DNA of 64,000 nucleotides from Strigamia acuminata (Eukaryota; Arthropoda; Chilopoda; Geophilomorpha; Linotaeniidae), in the NCBI GenBank assembly GCA_949358305.1, contig OX442315.1:18130427-18194426 (forward strand), read 5' to 3'. Shown in pieces: positions 36,656 to 46,880 of the stretch (position 1 is the first letter of the stretch; every line of letters starts with the position of its first letter). Under the pieces are notes generated by a model, which was not told where the DNA came from, did not search any database, and saw nothing but the letters and a program-made list of their open reading frames with translations. The position numbers were made by a program, and so were the translations under genes.

Positions 36656-37177
36656 ATGAAAGTCGCAATCGTTGGTAAGTTTGAAAAATCCGAAGGAAAA
36701 AAATAGAAATATTTATTTAATATTTAATTTTAGTTATTCTGAGCTTGGCTTTGGCCGTTTTTGGTCGTGTTGTTGTAAGTTTAAAAAAAAATGTAATTTC
36801 TTTTTTATTTTTTGATGCAAATTAATGAAATTTGGTTTTAGAAACGTCAAGCCTCAAGTTACAATTTACCCGCCGATGCTGAACTGATTGTAGGAGCGAT
36901 CAAGAGCACGTTTTCGTGCGCTGGTCGCATCTATGGTTACTACGCTGACACCGATAACAACTGCCAAGTTTTCCACATTTGCGTTCACCATTCCGACCCC
37001 GAGAACGGTGTTGACGAAACAGTTCAATACAGTTTCTTCTGCGGCAACCAAACCGTCTTCGATCAAGCCAATTTGGTGTGCACAACCTTTGAAGATGCCA
37101 CACCATGCGGGCAAGCGCAATCCCTCTACGATGAAGTGAACAGAAATTTTGGAATCACTGACAGACCAGCTGGTTAA
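36656..37177 (+). CDS. secreted single-CBM14 chitin-binding protein, gene 6 (plus strand)
   Basis: Exons 36656-36674, 36734-36774 and 36842-37177 give 131 aa (phases 1 and 0). The signal peptide is MKVAIVVILSLALAVFG. RVVKRQASS follows, placing a KR-Q cleavage-like site exactly at the exon 2/3 border. The CBM14 domain has cysteines at 46, 61, 67, 87, 100 and 109 (spacings 14-5-19-12-8). The tail LYDEVNRNFGITDRPAG is shared almost exactly with gene 8, which has the same length. This is the only family member on the plus strand, so the copy was inverted at some point. A poly(A) signal, AATAAA, is at 37578. Confidence 0.92.
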
Positions 37178-37577
37178 GCATAGAAAATAATACCCTTTCC
37201 CGTCAACTTTAATCCGTCGCCTGAACTCCCAACCACGCAGTGAAGCCAACCAGGACCCCATGCTGTGCGGGAAACGACTTTCTCCTGCAGCATGGTGCCG
37301 AGACTTTAGAGCTATTTTTAGAAAGACGAGATGATCGATACATAGGCTGCAATTTATTTGGAATATGGATATGAAATGATTTTTTCTTCTCTATTATCTT
37401 TTTATTTTCTGGTATTGTTGTAAATAGTTTTAGCTCCAATGTTCTCGGTATAATGGCAGTTTAAAATGTTGGGTTATCTCAAATTTATGAGGCTTTTCAA
37501 TGAATATTATTTTTATTTTGAAACAATTACTTTGTACATGCCTAAAAATTGATTTGTAATGACGCATTTCTAAAAAG

Positions 37578-37583
37578 AATAAA
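37578..37583 (+). terminator. poly(A) signal of CBM14 gene 6
   Basis: AATAAA about 400 bp after the stop codon, followed by an A-rich run. Confidence 0.55.
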
Positions 37584-40475
37584 AAAAAAATTACATTATA
37601 AATTGTGTTTGAATTATGGTTGAACAAGTGAGGACGTAAGTCAAGCTAAGGAAAATAGTATGACCTTTGTGTTTTCGAAAATAAAGTTGTTGGAAACCAA
37701 CTACGGTATATTTAGCGAACAAACGTGAGTTTGATCACGTGACACAATAAAGAATCACAAAACGCAAGGGTCAGGGTGGATGAGTTTCAAGATACACGTG
37801 TTTGATCTCTGACTTTTGGTGAGTTATTGGACCATGACCACAAGTAAAAGTTGTTGAATTGAAGTGGCAGAAATCAAGTGTTTTTAAAGCAGGAACTAAC
37901 AGTTGTTGTTTTTTTAATTGAAACTAAATATTAAAATGAGGAAAATTAATTTGTAATTCAATAGCACTTTTTTGAATTTTTAAAATTGAAGAGAATGTTC
38001 ACCGATTACCATTCACAGTAATAAATTGTTGTTGTTGTTTTAGGGTTAAGAACGGAATTTTAAAGATTACATCATCACGTTACTGTGTTGCTAGTTGCTA
38101 CTGCAGAGTTGGTGTGAAATATCTTTAGAGAAATTAGGTTTTAACCTAAAAGCGAAATGGTTTTTTCTCGCCAATTATAATAAACAACATTTTTTTATTT
38201 GAATTAACATAAATCCGTTGGCTCATTGCACGAAATAATATCGCAACGAGAATGCGCTGACAGCGTTCTACATCTGTGTTTCACATCTTGAGTATCCAAG
38301 TTTCATCCAGATCGTGAGCAATTCTTTATAAAATCTAGTTTTGCAATTTTTAGTCACTTTTAATGACCATCAAATGAAGGAAATTAGCTGATTTATTGAC
38401 ATAAATGAGTCTAATAAACTGTGTACCTTGTTGATTTTTTAAATCTTTTTCTGGAAATAATTAACTAGAGCTTGGTTTTTTCGTAGAAATTTATGTTTTG
38501 AAGTTACTTATTTCTTTTTTTGAGCTCTCATCATGACCTCGTTTTTCATCCTTCAAAAGGTGTTATTTCTTTTTATCTCAAATCCATAACTGTCACAACA
38601 CCTACCTATCTGCACAAGGTTTACACAAATATTTAATATTTATGTGTCTATCAAAAAAGTGTCAATTTTTTAGGGTTGTGATTCAGAGTTTTGAACTTGA
38701 ATATATTAAAACGGTTGTAGATCAATTTTCTTGATTTGCATAAAAAGATACTTGTAAATTTAAAGAAAAAAGCAAAATAAATTAGAATCAAAATTATCAC
38801 AACATAAATAAATAAATAAATAAATCGCAAATTAAAACCAAAAAACCATCTTTTTATGGTAAAAACAATCGAAATTATCAGATAAACGTAAATACTAATT
38901 TGAAGTAAACAAAAAAAAAACTCCCAAAAAAACCATTAAAATTAACGTAACATTAAAAAAAAAATTGTAAATCTTAAATGCAGTTTAGTATATTTGTTTT
39001 CTAAAGTCTTAAGTAGATCGTAAAGTTTAAATGCACTAAAATTAGATACTAAATTACAGGTTAAAAACACGATGTTCCCGAACAAAATAAAATTCATTTT
39101 GTTCCTTGAGATCTTAAACTTCATTAATTTTCTTGTCAGAAACTTTGAAACTCAAACATTTCATTAGTTAATAAAAATGGGTGTACATGTAAATGATTTC
39201 CTACTTAAAAAAAATTACTTGTTCTATTAATGATTTTTTTTAAATCTTTATTCAACAGGAGTGTAATAAAAGTCTGACCTTTCAACTTAGAAAAGGGGTA
39301 GGAATTAGGCCGCATCATTACTTCAGGCACAAGACTTAAAAACTGAGATTAAGTGCTAGGGTATAATTTGTATAAAATCAACAAACGGATGAATTTATTA
39401 TATAAACTTTACAGGTCTATGAATAAACCAATTCTAAATGAGGCTAAGGAAAAATGAAAGCAGTCCTAGTTTGGTTTTTCTCAACGGCTTTTATTTAAAT
39501 CATTAAAATACATTTGAAATTTCCAAATTATGAAAATTTCGCCTGTCACCCTTTGCAATCTTAAATATACAACCTTTGTCATTAACGGCTATTTTATTTC
39601 ATCAATAAAATGCAAGTGAACTCATAAATATTCTTCAGACAAATAAGGCAAAGTCAAGGTGATGGCATATAGGCTTGTCATCTACAAGTCAAAAGATAAT
39701 AACTGACCCAATTCTCACCTATTACCATATTAAATTAATCCAAAAAGGGAAATAAAAATATTGTTTTCCGAAAAGTTTCGAGTGTTTTTAGATTTTCAAC
39801 TACTAAAAAATGAAAATTTTCAGTTTCCTTAATTATTTGCGAGAAAAAAAGATGAAAGAAAGAGAAAGAAATAATGAAAAATTCAGAAGTGTGTCATTTT
39901 CTTATCTAAATCTCATGCTAATTGGAGAAAAAACTATTTTCATTTGTGAGTTTTATTAACCTCCTTTTTCTTTTATGTAATTTCAAACTCCTACGGAAAT
40001 CATTTTAATTGTCACGCGAAATTAGAAACTAGGAAAAGTAATGGGAAAAAAAAACAAAAAACCAAATTAAAAGAAACATTTCTTTATTTTTCTTTTCTTA
40101 TTCAAATAAACTTTTTCTGTACAACCATCATATTTTTTTTAAACATTTTTTTAAATTATAAATTTTTGATATAATAAACATTTAAATTTATATTATATGG
40201 CAATCACATGGTTCTTAAGCACCACTCCATTCCCAAAAATTAATTTATCCATCATTTTTTTTGTTTAGTTCGAAGCGGCCACATATGATTATGAAAGATC
40301 GAAATTAATCCAAGTCTCTCGCTATTTTCCTTTTTTCACTCAAATCGACTTGAAGAAATTCTATTTTAATGACTCAGTTGATGTATGGTATATATAAAAA
40401 TCCAAGGCGAAGGTTTCTTCCACAATCCATTGCATTTAGTCGTCATCAAATTGGTCGAAAAGTCAAAGTGTCAAA
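37584..40475. other. intergenic between convergent CBM14 genes 6 and 7
   Basis: AT-rich, no gene recognised. A short (AAAT)n run lies at 38805-38825. Confidence 0.5.
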
Positions 40476-41008
40476 TCACTTTCTGGGCGGGATTACTCCA
40501 AAGTTACGATTGACTTCGTCGTAAAGACTGGGAGCCACATTACAAGGAGTTGCATCGTCGAAGAGAGTGCAGACCAGGTTGGCTTGGTCGAACACCGTTT
40601 GATTACCGCAGAAGAAACTGTACTGAGCTGTGTCGATGATGTTTCCGAGATCGTCTGGAATCGGCACACAAACATGGAAGATTTGGCAGTTGTTGTCTAC
40701 GTCGGCATAGTAGCCATATTCACGACCAGCGCATACAAAAGTGCTTTGGATGTTGCCGACTATAAATTCCGCGCCATCGGGAAGCACATACTGCGCGCTT
40801 ACCTGCAATGATCGCACGCAAGAAAGGAAAGAAAACCGTTAGATTATAAAACTTGAAAAACAGCTCTTGCATAATACAAACAAAACAGTCGGGTTACTCA
40901 CCACTCCAATAACGATGGCAATAACTGTTGAAAGAAAAAAATATAATAAAATAAATTTTAAATTATTTTTAAATTTCAAGTTTGCTTACTTGAGATAATG
41001 AACTTCAT
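40476..41008 (-). CDS. secreted single-CBM14 chitin-binding protein, gene 7
   Basis: Exons 40990-41008, 40902-40924 and 40476-40802 on the minus strand give 122 aa. The leader MKFIISIIAIVIGVVSAQ is a signal peptide, and the mature protein starts almost directly with YVLPDGAEF. The dibasic RQ pro-site of its relatives is absent. The domain reads FVCAGREYGYYADVDNNC, FHVCVP, FFCGNQTVFDQ, VCTLFDDATPC. The tail is LYDEVNRNFGVIPPRK, whose VIPP ending recalls gene 3. The third exon starts with GTAAGC right after the CAG acceptor, so a second use of that site as a donor is conceivable. An untranslated exon pair (acceptor before 41032, donor at 41107) precedes the ATG. Confidence 0.89.
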
Positions 41009-41170
41009 TGCTGAGAATTGGCTGAACACAAACCTGCACAAAAACCTTAGTAAATGTAAGTGTAAATAAATAAAGTGATGTTTTAAGCTTCAACGCAGCG
41101 TTCTCACCTAAGTGATGTTGACTGGAAGCTCTTGGTGAGTTAATCTAGTAATTCTGATCTGCGCCTCCTC

Positions 41171-41178
41171 CTTTTATA
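41171..41178 (-). promoter_or_regulatory. TATA box of CBM14 gene 7
   Basis: TATAAAAG on the minus strand, about 60 bp upstream of the leader-exon donor at 41107. Confidence 0.65.
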
Positions 41179-43121
41179 CTCTCAGGATACCACGTGAGCT
41201 TGAGAAAATATTTTCCTTGTCCATCGAGTTCAGCGATGAGATCGCCGACCGGCGAACCCACATCCATCCCAATCCAATTTCTACGCATGCGCGGTACCAT
41301 AAGGTCCGGTGCTCTACTTCCGCCCAAACAAGAAGCTTTACAGGTGGCCTCATCATTTTCCCTGCAACTCATCCTTCATAATTTATCAGAGATCCTCCCA
41401 AAGTGACCTAAGCATGAATTGTAACCTATTTCGTGTGAAAAATGAAAATGTCTTCTCTTTTACATCGTCATGAGAAATATTAAGTCATTGCAGTGAAGCC
41501 GCTCGGTAAGCCGAGGGGAGCCTTAAGACGGAAGTTGGAGCGTGGAATTGAGTTGCCAGCGGAAAACTTTGAATAATTGTCGTGGGTTAAAAAAGAATCG
41601 TTCCCCAAGTCATTATATGATTATCGCATTTGGTTTGAATATACAAAAAGTTGATTATAAAAGTCTGCTACTGGCAGTTTTTCACACTAAATTTTTTATT
41701 TTTTTTTTAAATTTGAAATTAAAAATATGTGAATAAATAAAATAAAAAAATAAAATTAAAAAAATAAAAAATAAAAAAAAATTCTGCATGTGTTCTACGA
41801 TCATAAAACCAAAACGAAAGCTGTTAAGTCCCATATTGAAGATGAGAAATGTTGAAATGGAGCACGGCCTAAATTAGGAAAATTCCCAAGACGAGAAAAT
41901 TCCCATTAAAATTTTATTAGGCTGATTATTCACATTCTCTGTTTTATAAATTTTCACTCATTCATTTAATCTAGGTCCTTTTCAACAAATGTTTTCAAGT
42001 TTACCCTTCTTTTTTTCATAAACAAAAAAAATCATCTATCCTGATCAAACGTCATCTTCAGTTTAAAGCGTCATTAAAATGTCATTAAAATCAGTTTATT
42101 CTTTTTTTTAAATCTCTATTAATATCAAACAAATATCAACAAAATAAAGAAAAAGAAAAAGAATCATACAAGCGGAAAAATTCCTACATCATAGTGACAA
42201 ACAAAAAAATAAATTAATACCAAGTTCATTCTCCTCTTGGACTCTTGTTACCACGTTTTCGTTTAAAATAAGAATAGTTTGCCAAGTACATTATCATCCA
42301 GAAACTAACTGTTTTAGGGGAAAGTAGAATAAATTGCTGATGGCAACAAGAAGCAGGTTGGATCTGATGCATCGGGCCAACGAACTGAGAGGCCAAGAGG
42401 TTAGTAGAAGAACGACTTAAGGGTGCGCGCGAAAGCCTCGTGCACGACTTGAGTCTGTCCATCTTCTTCCCCCACCTTCTTTAGTCAAAACAGGTAACTA
42501 ATCTGCAGATTGATGCCTGGTGAGGAGGAAATTTTTTAAAATCATCTTTAAAAAAAGGACTGCACTGGTTTTTTCACTAATGGGTAGTAAGTGTTCTATA
42601 ATTGCTGTAATTGTATGATCCATCGCCTACAGGCCAATTTTGAAATGTAACTCAACTCAGCCGCCACTTTAGGAAAGATATGAAATAAATCGTGAAAGGT
42701 TTTTGAAGTGCTGCGTGAATATGTTTATTAATCAACAAAAAATGTGTAAAAAAGGTTTATTTAAAAAATAAAAATCAAATCAAAGCAATTTAAATCATCA
42801 CAACATTTTGTCTTTGAGCAAATCGTAGGGTGACTTTATGATTTCCATGAATACAGGAGAGTTCGACTCCAAAACTCGTCTCATTTGGTTTTTTTATTTT
42901 GTCATATTGCTTTTGTTGACATCTTTAAACATTAATCATTTTTAGATCTTTTGGATCAATTTTGACGACGAGATTTTCTTTGACGAATCAATCAGCTTTT
43001 GAGTTAGTTTATTTTGCCAATATTATCAGTTCATCGGATTAAAACCTTATGTGGTCTAGATCATTTTGGATAAATGGTTGGTCGGCGGGAGTGATCGTTT
43101 CATTCTAACATAACCAGCTGG

Positions 43122-43644
43122 TTAGTTGACGACTCCAAATCGTGAGTTTACTTCATCAAAACGATTAGCGGAATTAGCACAATCGTGGAAGTCGGCTTCG
43201 TGAGACCAGACAAACAGCTCCTGGTCGAAGGCGGTCGTGTCGCCGCAGAAGAAACTGTACTGAATTGTTTCATCGATGTCATTGTCTGTATACAAATGAT
43301 GCACGCAAACGTGGAAGATCTGGCGGTCATTAGCAATATCAGCGTTGTAATCATATGGGCGGCCAGTGCAAGTAAATCCTCCTTTAATATAACAACCAAT
43401 TTGGCTCCAACTGGCAATGTGTAAGCTCCATTAACCTGTCTTCTCACCTACAATTAATTAAAACGATCGATTTTCCGTCTCCAAAATCAAGAATTTACTA
43501 CAGCAGAATAAGCAATTGCCAAACAAACGATAACTACAATTTAATAAACAAATTAAATTAATAGAACCTTTAAAAATGAGGAAAAATACCGCAATAAAAA
43601 TTCAATTAAAACGTAATTTGCATACCAATAAGGACGAGCTTCAT
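43122..43644 (-). pseudogene. CBM14 pseudogene, tandem copy of gene 8
   Basis: Exons 43626-43644, 43499-43533 and 43122-43447 line up with gene 8. The leader MKLVLIVIVCLAIAYSA is intact and VRRQVNG keeps the dibasic site. Inside exon 3, four bases are missing after the codons for KLVV compared with gene 8, which shifts the frame just before the first cysteine. The later part (ETIQYSFFCGDTTAFDQE) is readable only in the other frame. Two conserved cysteines have also changed: the second is Arg (NDRQIF) and the fifth is Trp (LFVWSH). The GITDRPAG tail is cut to GVVN. Promoter and splice sites remain, so a transcript is possible. Confidence 0.85.
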
Positions 43645-43827
43645 CTTTGAAGGATCTAGAACGAAGAAAATAGTTCGGTGTCTAATTAATTTTAAATTGC
43701 ACATTTTCCACAGATTTAATTCTTTTTTTCTTATTTAAACAAAAAATTATTTTCTTACCTGAATTTGCAATACAGGAAGTTGAAAGAATGAAGAGAGGAA
43801 TTGGAATGATTGGCAATGTCTAATGGT

Positions 43828-43836
43828 CTTTTTATA
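43828..43836 (-). promoter_or_regulatory. TATA box of the CBM14 pseudogene at 43 kb
   Basis: TATAAAAAG on the minus strand, in the same context (..ACTATAAAA..) as that of gene 8. Confidence 0.6.
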
Positions 43837-45612
43837 GTCGAAGATGAGCATCTGTCATTGTATAATCTAATGATGGCCGCCGAACAGGCTGACCCCGAAA
43901 TAATACTTAATTCATGGGTGTTTACGGGTTTTGCCATTCACCTTTCACAGCACGTCCCCCAGTTTATTTATTTACGGTATTATTCTTTACTTACCCAATC
44001 AACATACCGTATGAGTAAATGTTGTTTTAAGCTAAATATACAGGTGACGGTTCAAGTCGAGTTAAAGCAAACTTTAATATGTTTCCCGTCTCACTTTTAC
44101 TTTAATTAAACTATTTTTTCCTATAATTAAACGACCCACTTCACAGTATTAAAATATTAAGTTTCAAATTATTAGTGTTCTTAATTATTACAATTACTAT
44201 TGCTATTTTGTCTTTGCTGTGATAAGACGAAGTGTGAATCATATGTTATATGAATAGAGTGATTAGGTAAGCTGTTAAGTGATAATTGTGGTGTCGACTT
44301 GTAAAATGACACAAAGAAATATTTTGATTTGCTTATTTGCCATTGTTTTCTTTTGAAAAGTACGTTCTTGCTTTGGTTTTGAGTGGAAACAACGTGTTGT
44401 CTGTACTTCTCAAAATTCGTGAATTCGTGAACCAAAAACGTGGTGTTTTATCTCGGCCTTGGACGATTCTTTCCTCGTCTGCCACTGATGGGAACACACG
44501 GAAGAACACGTCTGGTGATACTCCAAAAATTGTGGCAGAGCTTGTTTATAATTTTCAATAATTTATTTAATCTAAATCCTTTTCAAACAATCAAGTTTAC
44601 CCTCCATTTTTATTTTACTTTTTTATTATTATCAAACAAACGTACGGTAAATAAAGCAAATCAAGAGAAGCGGAATACAAATACAATTAATACCAAGTTC
44701 ATTCGCCTCTTAGACTAGTCTTGTTGGTACCATTTTTAGATTTAAAAGAATAGTAGTTTGCTAAATACATTATCATTCAGAAACTAACTATTCTAGGAGA
44801 AAGTAGAATAAATTGCTGATGGCAACAAGAAACAGGTTGCATTTGATGCATCGGGCCAACGAGCTGAGCGGCCAGGAGGTTTAGTGGAAGAACAACTTAC
44901 AAGTTAGGAGTGCGCGCGAAAGCCTCGTGCAAGGCTTGAGTCTGTCCATCTTCTTACCCCATCTTCTTTAGGCTAAACAGGTAACTAACTTGCAGATTGA
45001 TGCCTGGTGAGGAAGTAGTTTTTTTTAACCGTCTTAAATAAAACTGTACTGGTTTTTCCTACTAATGGGTAGTAAGAAAGTGTTCTATAATTGCTGTAAT
45101 TGTATGATCCATCTCCTACAGGCCACTTTAGGAAAGATATGAAATAAATCGTGAAATGTTTTTTAAATGCTGCATGAATATATTTATTAATCAACAAACA
45201 ATGTGTACAAAAGTTTTATGTAAAAAATAAAAATAAAATCAAAGCAATTTAAATCATCACAACATTTTATCTTTGAGCAAATCGTAGGGTGATTTCCATG
45301 AATACAAGAAAGTTTGACTCCAGAACTCGTCTCGTTTGGTCTCTTTATTTTGTCAGACTTATTTTTCACACTTCAAACATCAACCATTTTTTTTTGTTTT
45401 CTCAAATAGTCTTTTTGATCAACTTTGACGACGAGATTTTCTTTGATGAATCAATCAAAAGCTGATACCAGATTTTTAAAACATGAAATCAGCTTTTGAG
45501 TAAGTCCATTTTGCCATTATTATCAGTCCATCGGCTTAAAACCTTATTCATGAATGTGGTCGAGATCATTTTGGATGAAAACGGACGGTGGGAATGATTG
45601 TTTTTTTCAGAC

Positions 45613-46158
45613 TTAACCAGCTGGTCTGTCGGTGATTCCAAATCGTGAGTTGATGGCATCGTAAAGGCCAGTGGCGCCAGCGCAATTGTCGAAGTCATCA
45701 GCGTGAACACAGACAAGATTCTCCTGGTCGAAGACGGTCGTGTTGCCGCAGAAGAAACTGAATTGAGCGGTTTCATCGACGCCATTTTCAGCATCCAAAT
45801 GATGCACGCAGACGTGGAAGATGCGGCAGTTGTTATCCACATCAGCGTAGTAACCATATTGGCGGCCGGAGCATGAAAATCCTCCTTTAATAGCACCAAC
45901 GATCAATTCAGCTCCATCGGGCAGTGAGTAAGCAGCACCAGCCTGTCTTTTCACCTACAAATCAAATACATTAATTACCCTAATACGATCACTTTCAAAA
46001 ACAATCATTTACCACAGCAGAGAAAGCAATTGCCACACAAGCGAGAACTATAAATTAATAAACAAATAAAATTAATAACACTTTGAAAAATGTGGATTAA
46101 TAAAGTAATACAAATTCAATCAAAACATAATTTGCATACCAATAAGGACGAGCTTCAT
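45613..46158 (-). CDS. secreted single-CBM14 chitin-binding protein, gene 8
   Basis: Exons 46140-46158, 46013-46047 and 45613-45954 on the minus strand (phases 1 and 0) give 131 aa. The leader MKLVLIVLACVAIAFSAV is a signal peptide. VKRQAGAAYSLPDGAEL follows with the KR-Q site. The domain words are FSCSGRQYGYYADVDNNC, FHVCVHH, FFCGNTTVFDQ, VCVHADDFDNC; all six cysteines are present (spacings 14-5-19-12-8). The tail is YDAINSRFGITDRPAG. It is closest to gene 6 in length, VHH loop and tail, and to the broken copy at 43 kb in every exon and in the promoter. Confidence 0.91.
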
Positions 46159-46345
46159 CTTTGAAGGATCTAGAACGAAGAAAATAGTACGGTGTCAAAT
46201 TAATTTTCAATTGCACATTTTCCGCGGATTTAAATTTTTTTTTTCTTATTTAAACCAAAAAGTTATTTTCTTACCTGAACTTGCACTACAGGAAGTTGAA
46301 AGAAGGAAGAGAGGAAGTGGAATGGTTAGCACAGTCTCCAATGGT

Positions 46346-46354
46346 CCTTTTATA
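46346..46354 (-). promoter_or_regulatory. TATA box of CBM14 gene 8
   Basis: TATAAAAGG on the minus strand. A likely untranslated exon follows and ends at a GTAAGA donor before the coding exon. Confidence 0.65.
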
Positions 46355-46880
46355 GTCGAAGATGCGCATCTGTCATCGTATAATCTCTAATGACGGCCGA
46401 CGATCAGGCTGACCCCGAAATAGGACTTGTTGAAATTCAAGGGTGGCTACGGGTTTAGCCATTCACCTTTCACTGCGCGTCCCTCTTTTTTTTTCTTCTA
46501 TTTTTACCTCCTACTAACGAATCAACATACCGTATAATGCATTATGCGTAAATGTTGTTATAAGCTTAATATATAGGTCATGAATTTAGTTATGTGTGTG
46601 ACGATTCAAGTCGAGTAAAAAGTAAACTTTAAAAAAGTTTTCCGTTTCACTTTTACTTTAATTAAACTATGTTTTTTCTTTTCCCCCTTTAAAATCTCGA
46701 GAAATAATAGCAACAACGAAATAATGACTATAATTAAACGACCCACTTTACTATCTAAATCATTCACAGTATTAAAACGTAGTGTTTTATCTCGTCCTTG
46801 GGCGATTCCTTCCTCGTATGCCACTGATGGGAACACGTGGAAGAACCCGTCTGATGGTACTCCAAGAATGTGGCAGAGCT

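Larger units (their letters stand above)
41960..44545. repeat. tandem segmental duplication, unit A (dead copy)
   Basis: About 2.6 kb, collinear with unit B at 44546-46880. Matching landmarks include the 3' flank (42222 against 44695), the gene body, the TATA region (43828 against 46346) and a block ending GTGGCAGAGCTTG (44530 against 46870). Unit A carries the broken gene. Confidence 0.8.
44546..46880. repeat. tandem segmental duplication, unit B (intact copy)
   Basis: Direct repeat of unit A, abutting it near 44546. It contains gene 8 and about 700 bp of upstream DNA. Confidence 0.8.

Noticed and set aside
36866-37261. Minus-strand 131-aa frame
   Set aside because: Antisense of the coding exon of CBM14 gene 6, which has signal peptide, splice sites and six cysteines.
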